Positions 59,430 through 64,000 of a DNA stretch of 64,000 bases are shown here, piece by piece; position 1 is the stretch's first letter; each line of letters begins with the position of its first letter. The translations under genes were made by a program, and so were the position numbers. Origin of the DNA: an uncultured Clostridia bacterium. Lineage in GTDB: Bacteria; Bacillota; Clostridia; Christensenellales; UBA1242. The notes below the pieces were generated by a model. The model was given only the letters and a program-made list of their open reading frames with translations. It did not search any database and was not told the DNA's origin. The stretch covers positions 310,001 to 374,000 of the forward strand of contig CALWKE010000001.1 of assembly GCA_944381185.1 (NCBI GenBank), read 5' to 3'.

Positions 59430-60401
59430 ATGGAAGAAGTTAAGCATATTTTATGGCATTCGTTTACCGACACAATCACACTTGTGCCTCTTTTGATTAT
59501 TGTTTACTTTTTAATAGAACTGCTTGAATATAAAAATGTTTTTAAATTTGAAAAATCTAAACTTTTGAATGGAAAGGCAAGCCCTGCCATTGGTGCACTT
59601 TTTGGTTCGGTGCCTCAATGCGGGTTTTCAGTAATCTCTGCTGAACTTTATGCAAAGAAAAAGATTTCAGTTGCAGCCTTGATTGCCGTTTTTATTGCAA
59701 CCAGTGATGAAGCTTTACCAATCATGATTTCAGACTATAAAAACATACCTTCACTTTTAATGCTAATCGCTGTTAAAATTGTTCTTGCAATTATAATTGG
59801 CTATTTGACAATGTTTTTTTATAAAATTATATTCAAAAAGCAAAATGCAAAAATTTCAAACTCTCTTGAAATATCAGGCGAAAAAAGTGAAGAACATCTT
59901 GAAGAAAAACACGAACATGAAGAAAATAAAAGTGCAGACGATGAGCATGAACACGAACACATTCACGCTTGTTGCCACCACGACTTAAATGACAGCAAGT
60001 TTGATTGGAAGCACCCACTGATTCATAGTGCAAAGATTACCGCTTATATTTTTGTGGTCAACATCGTTATGAACACCCTTATTGAATTTGTTGGAGAAGC
60101 AAGCATAACGCAATTTTTACAAACAAGTTATGCCCTTCAACCACTCGTTGCCCTTGTGGTTGGGCTTATTCCAAACTGCGTGTCGTCAGTTGTTTTAACT
60201 GAACTTTACATTATGGGTGGATTGAGTTTTGGCGCTGTTGTGACGGGACTTTCAGTTAATGCGGGTCTTGGCATATTGGTTCTCTTTAAAGAAAACAAAC
60301 ATATTAAAGAAAATATATTCATTCTTTTAATGCTTATTATTCCAAGCCTTGTCTTTGGATATGCCCTGCACTTTATTCCATTTAACTTTTTAAGAATTTA
60401 A
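59430..60401 (+). CDS. Putative 10-TM heavy-metal exporter (ArsP_2-like) with histidine-rich loop
   Basis: The 323-residue membrane protein has two inverted halves, each with a conserved signature. The first has ALFGSVPQCGFSVISAELYAKK and FIATSDEALPIM; the second has GLIPNCVSSVVLTELYIMGGLSFG and LSVNAGLG. The two Pro-Cys-containing segments suggest a metal or metalloid path. Between the halves lies a cytoplasmic loop of ~50 residues packed with His, Glu and Cys (EEKHEHEEN, DEHEHEHIHACCHHD), a probable metal buffer. The family is annotated as putative manganese or heavy-metal exporter; the ion here is unknown. It has an AAGGAGG site. Confidence 0.75.
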   Translation: MEEVKHILWHSFTDTITLVPLLIIVYFLIELLEYKNVFKFEKSKLLNGKASPAIGALFGSVPQCGFSVISAELYAKKKISVAALIAVFIATSDEALPIMISDYKNIPSLLMLIAVKIVLAIIIGYLTMFFYKIIFKKQNAKISNSLEISGEKSEEHLEEKHEHEENKSADDEHEHEHIHACCHHDLNDSKFDWKHPLIHSAKITAYIFVVNIVMNTLIEFVGEASITQFLQTSYALQPLVALVVGLIPNCVSSVVLTELYIMGGLSFGAVVTGLSVNAGLGILVLFKENKHIKENIFILLMLIIPSLVFGYALHFIPFNFLRI

Positions 60402-60423
60402 GACATCGAAGATGTCTTTTTTT
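60400..60423 (+). terminator. Terminator of the 10-TM exporter gene
   Basis: AGACATC, a 3-nt loop and GATGTCT followed by a T-run. Confidence 0.85.
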
Positions 60424-60499
60424 GTTAATCATTGACTATAATTATTTTTTTTGATAAAATAAGTTTGTTAGTTTTACATACTAATATAAGAGAAGGCTA

Positions 60500-61399
60500 A
60501 TGAAAAATATATTCATCTATAATCCTGAAAGTGGCAATGGAAAAGTTAAAAAATATTTGCCCTTAATTCTTTCAACAATTAATAATAAATATGGCGAAGT
60601 GGATTGTCTTGAAACCACCCATGCTGGGCACGCTCATGAATATTTAAAAGAGCATGCTCATGAGTTTGACTATGTTTTTGTTGCAGGTGGAGATGGCACA
60701 TTAAACGAAACCGTTTCAGGAATAATGGAAAGTGGTTCAAGACCAGTCATTGGGTATCTGCCAACCGGCACTTGCAATGATGTTGCCCATTCTCTTGGAA
60801 TTAGCAAAAATATTAAAAAAGCGATTAAAAATCTGGCAAGCGGAACGCCAACCTACCATGATGTGTTTAGCGTTAACAACCGATTTGGCATTTATGTTTG
60901 CTGTGCAGGACTTTTCACAAAATCAAGCTACACAACAAAACGAAAAGAAAAAAAGAGCCTCGGAAAAATCGCCTACTTTTTTAATGGAATAAAAGAACTT
61001 TTTAGTGCAAAGCCAATAAAACTTGAACTTGAAACTAATGAAGTCAAAATATCAACATCGGTTGCTCTTTTGCTCATTTTAAATTCAAAAAGTGTTGCGG
61101 GCTTCAAACTAAACAAAGATGCCGACCTTGATAACGGAAAGGTTGATGTTCTTCTTTTTCACTCTCATGAAAAACATATTCTTTTAAGCGAAATTTTAAG
61201 AATAACTCACACTTTTTTGTTTGGAGTCAATCGAGCAAAAAAGAACAAACATGTAACTTATTTAAATTTGTCTTCCTTCACAATAAAAACCGATAAAAGC
61301 ATTGCCATTAATCTTGATGGAGAACATGGCATTAAAGGTTCATTTGAATTTAAAGTTTATGAAAAACAAATAAAAATTATTGCACCAAACAAAAAATAG
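60500..61399 (+). CDS. Diacylglycerol kinase-like lipid kinase (DgkB/YegS family)
   Basis: The 299-residue protein has the DAGK catalytic domain: NPESGNGK (8-15), AGGDGTLNE (62-70), GYLPTGTCNDVAHSLGI and a C-terminal beta domain ending LDGEHGIKGSFEFKV. DgkB phosphorylates diacylglycerol left over from lipoteichoic acid synthesis and returns it to phospholipid synthesis. It lies 38 nt before an LTA synthase-like gene, which supports that role. An AGAGAAGG site precedes the ATG. Confidence 0.9.
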   Translation: MKNIFIYNPESGNGKVKKYLPLILSTINNKYGEVDCLETTHAGHAHEYLKEHAHEFDYVFVAGGDGTLNETVSGIMESGSRPVIGYLPTGTCNDVAHSLGISKNIKKAIKNLASGTPTYHDVFSVNNRFGIYVCCAGLFTKSSYTTKRKEKKSLGKIAYFFNGIKELFSAKPIKLELETNEVKISTSVALLLILNSKSVAGFKLNKDADLDNGKVDVLLFHSHEKHILLSEILRITHTFLFGVNRAKKNKHVTYLNLSSFTIKTDKSIAINLDGEHGIKGSFEFKVYEKQIKIIAPNKK

Positions 61400-61437
61400 G
61401 GCTATACTTGTTGTGCAAAACAAAAGCAGGAAGTTAA

Positions 61438-63450
61438 ATGAAAAAGTCAAACAATAAAATTGCTATTATTGAAGAAGATAAAAACACAGGTCTTCAAACG
61501 CCAAAAGTTTTTGAAGACAACTTTTCTGCTGACAAAAATTCAAAATCAAAGACTTTTGATTTTAGCACATTGTTAAAACCACTTCTTTACTTTGTGTTTG
61601 CAATTTTGCTTGAAGTTATTAATTTTGTTTCACTCGACTTTTATCATGCAAGTTCTATTAATTTTGGGCTCTTTCCAAAATACTTTTTGCTTGATATTGG
61701 TGTTTTCTTAATTTTTACTGGAATAATTTATCTTGCACAAAAAAAAGTTATCCAAAATATTTTATTCTATTTGCTTTTGGGTCTTCAAATTTTTATTAAT
61801 ATGATCAATGGAAGTTTGTTTAACAAGCAAGGTATCTTTTTTAGTTTTGACCTGCTTTCACTTGTTGGCGGTGCAACAACTTCGTTTTCATGGCAATTTA
61901 TTGATTTTGCCAGCATCATATTAAATATTATTTTCTTGGTTGTTATTATTGTTGTTCAAATCACATTTGATGCCTTTGCAAGCAAAAAATTTGCGACAAA
62001 AAAAGTTAAAAAGTTGCCAATCTTTCTTGCACTTTTTGTTGGATATTCAGGGCTTGGCTTTTCAGCATACTTTACACAACGTTCACTCTTTTCAGAAGAT
62101 ATTCAACTTTTGTATGAAAGCAAATATTCATACCCATCAATGATGTATAACTTTGGAACAATGGGGCTTATGGTAAACGAAATTGCAAGCATCATTATTC
62201 CAGAAGATAAAGATAAATATATTGATCAAATTTTGGCAAATGTTGATAGTGGCAAAACCGAACTTAATTCAGATGCTCCGCTTTACGGCGACAATCTTAT
62301 TGTTTTGATGCTTGAAAGTTTTGACAAATTTGTAATAGACCCATATAACACTCCAACTCTCTATAACATCATGAATAACAGTGTTTATATGGATAACTTC
62401 TTATCTAACAACAAAACAAATATCTCTGAAATTTTAGCCTTTTTGGGCTATCAACCAAATTCCCTTTCACTGACTCTTAAAAGTGATAGTGGGCTTGCCA
62501 CAAAATATTCTCTGCCTAACCTATTCAATGATTTAGGTTACACAACAAACTACTTCCACAGTTATGACCTAACAATGTTTTACAGCCGAAACACAACAAA
62601 TGTTCGTATTGGTTTTGAAAATGTTACTGGTCTTGAGTCTGTTAACCTTCCAGACAAACGAACTGCTTTTGGTGACTTCAACCTTGAAACTGAATTTCTT
62701 AATGCGGTTATTGATGACCTTGCACCAACAGATGGTTCAAAATTCTTTTCATTCTATTTAACGGTTGCAACCCATGGTGATTATAACAACCACCCTGAAA
62801 AGTTTGACAAATTTCTTTCAGAATATGACAGCAACCTTGAAAATATGAAAAAGTATTGGGAAGAAGAAACCGATTTCATTTATCCTGAAGATTCACTTTC
62901 ACAAAAGTATTTAAGAGAACTAAAAAGCCGTGCAATAGATACTGACAATATGGTTGAACTTCTTTTAAATCATCTTAACGAAACTGGATTAATTGAAAAC
63001 ACAACACTTATTATTTATGCCGACCACAACGCTTATTTTGACAACCTTGCCTATTTGGTTAAAGGAACAAGTGCAACTGATTACTCTAACATTAATTCAT
63101 ATACCGTTCCATTTATGATTTACAGCAAAAGACTTGAAACTCAAAAAATTGATAGCCTTTGCACAACGGCAGATATCTACTCAACAGTATGTGACCTCTA
63201 TGGGCTTCCATACAACACCTTTATGTGCCAAGGCAGAAGTGTTTTTGATGAAACACAAACCTCTTTTGTTTGGTCATTTTTAACAGGTTACTACTCTGAT
63301 AAATTCTATTCAAGTGACGGCATGAATGTTATAAAGATTGACCCTAATGCAACCGATGAAGAACTTGCCGAATTCAAAACACGACTAAAACAATTTATAA
63401 ATAAAGAACTCCTTTTAGACAAAACAATAAAATATGATATAAAATTTTAA
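61438..63450 (+). CDS. Lipoteichoic acid synthase-like phosphoglycerol transferase
   Basis: LtaS polymerises glycerol phosphate from phosphatidylglycerol onto a glycolipid anchor outside the membrane. The 670-residue protein has a charged N-terminal tail, five membrane helices (residues ~45-215), then an extracellular sulfatase-fold domain: VLMLESFDKFV (Glu293 metal ligand), the nucleophile candidate Thr327 in NNKTNISE, TVATHGDYNNHPEKF and YADHNAYF (Asp-His ligands). The cytoplasmic stretch of ~45 residues before the first helix is longer than usual. It lies in one unit with the diacylglycerol kinase that would recycle its by-product. Confidence 0.88.
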   Translation: MKKSNNKIAIIEEDKNTGLQTPKVFEDNFSADKNSKSKTFDFSTLLKPLLYFVFAILLEVINFVSLDFYHASSINFGLFPKYFLLDIGVFLIFTGIIYLAQKKVIQNILFYLLLGLQIFINMINGSLFNKQGIFFSFDLLSLVGGATTSFSWQFIDFASIILNIIFLVVIIVVQITFDAFASKKFATKKVKKLPIFLALFVGYSGLGFSAYFTQRSLFSEDIQLLYESKYSYPSMMYNFGTMGLMVNEIASIIIPEDKDKYIDQILANVDSGKTELNSDAPLYGDNLIVLMLESFDKFVIDPYNTPTLYNIMNNSVYMDNFLSNNKTNISEILAFLGYQPNSLSLTLKSDSGLATKYSLPNLFNDLGYTTNYFHSYDLTMFYSRNTTNVRIGFENVTGLESVNLPDKRTAFGDFNLETEFLNAVIDDLAPTDGSKFFSFYLTVATHGDYNNHPEKFDKFLSEYDSNLENMKKYWEEETDFIYPEDSLSQKYLRELKSRAIDTDNMVELLLNHLNETGLIENTTLIIYADHNAYFDNLAYLVKGTSATDYSNINSYTVPFMIYSKRLETQKIDSLCTTADIYSTVCDLYGLPYNTFMCQGRSVFDETQTSFVWSFLTGYYSDKFYSSDGMNVIKIDPNATDEELAEFKTRLKQFINKELLLDKTIKYDIKF

Positions 63451-63508
63451 TCATTTTATAAATAACTTTTATAACACAAAACCCAATTATTTATATAATT
63501 TATAATTC

Positions 63509-63549
63509 AAACCACTTGTCAAAAAAAATTTGTCAAGTGGTTTTTAATT
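63509..63549 (+). terminator. Terminator of the LTA synthase gene
   Basis: AAACCACTTG and CAAGTGGTTT arms (63509-63518 and 63534-63543) around an A-rich loop, followed by T-runs. Confidence 0.7.
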
Positions 63550-63720
63550 TTTTTTATAAAAAAATTTTGAATAATTTTGAATAATTTTGTCTAAATTTTT
63601 TTAAGTTGCAAAAATTTAAACAAATTTTATACATTAATACATTTTAAAAATTTTTATTGAATTTTTATATCTTTTAGCAAATTTTTAAAATTTATTCAAA
63701 TTGACCAAATTTTTAAAAAA

Positions 63721-63769
63721 TCACAAGATATTGTGTTTTTATGTTGACATTACACACTAAATATCTATA
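63721..63769 (+). promoter_or_regulatory. Promoter and two NrdR-like boxes upstream of the nrdD-like gene
   Basis: Box 1 (63721-63736) contains CACAAGATATTGTG, nearly palindromic and close to the NrdR consensus. Box 2 (63754-63769, ACACTAAATATCTATA) is weaker; the centres are ~33 bp apart. Between them TTGACA (63744-63749) and TATAAA (63766-63771) form a promoter with a 16-nt spacer. Confidence 0.5.
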
Positions 63770-63802
63770 AAATGTCAATAGTAACATTTCAGGAGGCGTA
63801 AG

Positions 63803-64000
63803 ATGAAAGTCATTAAAAGAAATGGTGATTGTGTTGATTTTGACAGACACAAAATTGAAGTTGCTATCGGCAAGGCTAATGTTGAGGTAAAACCTAGCGA
63901 ACGAGCAACCAAGGAAGAAATTAAAGATATCATTGAATATATTGAAGGTCTAAACAAAAAGAGAATTTTGGTTGAAGATATTCAAGATATCATTGAAGAG
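63803..64000 (+). CDS. nrdD: ATP-cone N-terminus, probably anaerobic ribonucleotide reductase (runs off the window)
   Basis: Only 66 codons are visible. MKVIKRNGDCVDFDRHKIEVAIGKAN and ILVEDIQDIIEE form an ATP-cone, the allosteric domain at the start of ribonucleotide reductases and of the NrdR repressor. NrdR has a zinc ribbon before its cone and is thus excluded. NrdD of anaerobes begins exactly like this; class I or II NrdA/NrdJ is not excluded. AGGAGG lies 9 nt upstream of the ATG. The upstream region carries NrdR-like boxes, which supports an RNR gene. Confidence 0.75.
   Translation, partial: MKVIKRNGDCVDFDRHKIEVAIGKANVEVKPSERATKEEIKDIIEYIEGLNKKRILVEDIQDIIEE

Larger units (their letters stand above)
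63451..63802. other. Gene-free AT-rich spacer between the LTA synthase and nrdD-like genes
   Basis: It holds the ltaS-like terminator, a very AT-rich stretch (63550-63720) in which I see nothing coding, and the promoter with NrdR-like boxes near 63721-63771. Confidence 0.6.

Overview
The window comes from a low-GC, anaerobic, Clostridia-like member of the Firmicutes, probably a gut bacterium. The evidence is AT-rich coding sequence, strong Shine-Dalgarno (SD) sequences on many genes, a spoIIE gene (endospore lineage), a CIRCE-type heat-shock operator, a flavodiiron protein, an activase-type 2-hydroxyacyl-CoA dehydratase protein pair, the start of what looks like an anaerobic ribonucleotide reductase, an M60 (mucinase-type) secreted peptidase, and a tRNA with encoded CCA. 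TGA is an ordinary stop codon. I cannot name the genus from the sequence alone.

Layout. 0-16 kb: a release-factor-like gene, gpsA, an AlkD-type repair gene behind a hydrolase-dead RelA-type synthetase, the split activase/dehydratase pair, ispH with a metallo-beta-lactamase-fold gene, a zinc-ribbon membrane protein and a heterodimeric ABC exporter. 16-27 kb: radC, a calcium-type P-ATPase, small membrane proteins of unknown role, tilS, spoIIE, and divergent asd and a short aspartokinase. 27-33 kb: a metal-resistance island with CadC-like regulator and Zn/Cd ATPase converging on CsoR and a CopA-CopZ fusion; both regulators have clear operators. 33-41 kb: two unrecognised genes (one ADP-ribosyltransferase-like), corA, a P-loop kinase, enolase, the M60 peptidase and tRNA-Arg. 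41-48 kb: tyrS behind a ribosome-mediated attenuator, a ZIP transporter, an orphan toxin/immunity-like pair, an epimerase, pyrG and a VanZ-like gene. 48-64 kb: SpoU methyltransferase with transketolase, a large InlB-repeat surface protein, a divergent PlsC-like protein, a HipA-like kinase, Hsp20, flavodiiron protein, SDR, a 10-TM metal exporter, lipid kinase, LTA synthase, and the 5' end of nrdD with NrdR-like boxes.

The most notable signals are regulatory. (1) The tyrS leader encodes a 17-residue peptide with three consecutive Tyr codons, followed by mutually exclusive hairpins and a terminator. This is a textbook ribosome-mediated attenuator where this phylum normally uses a T-box. (2) Several genes that lack a Shine-Dalgarno sequence have a -35/17 nt/-10 promoter whose -10 box ends exactly 6 nt before the start codon, which predicts leaderless mRNAs as a regular second mode of initiation. 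(3) copA is fused in frame to a CopZ-like domain, yet keeps a perfect Shine-Dalgarno and ATG at the domain boundary, so one gene may make both the pump and the free chaperone.
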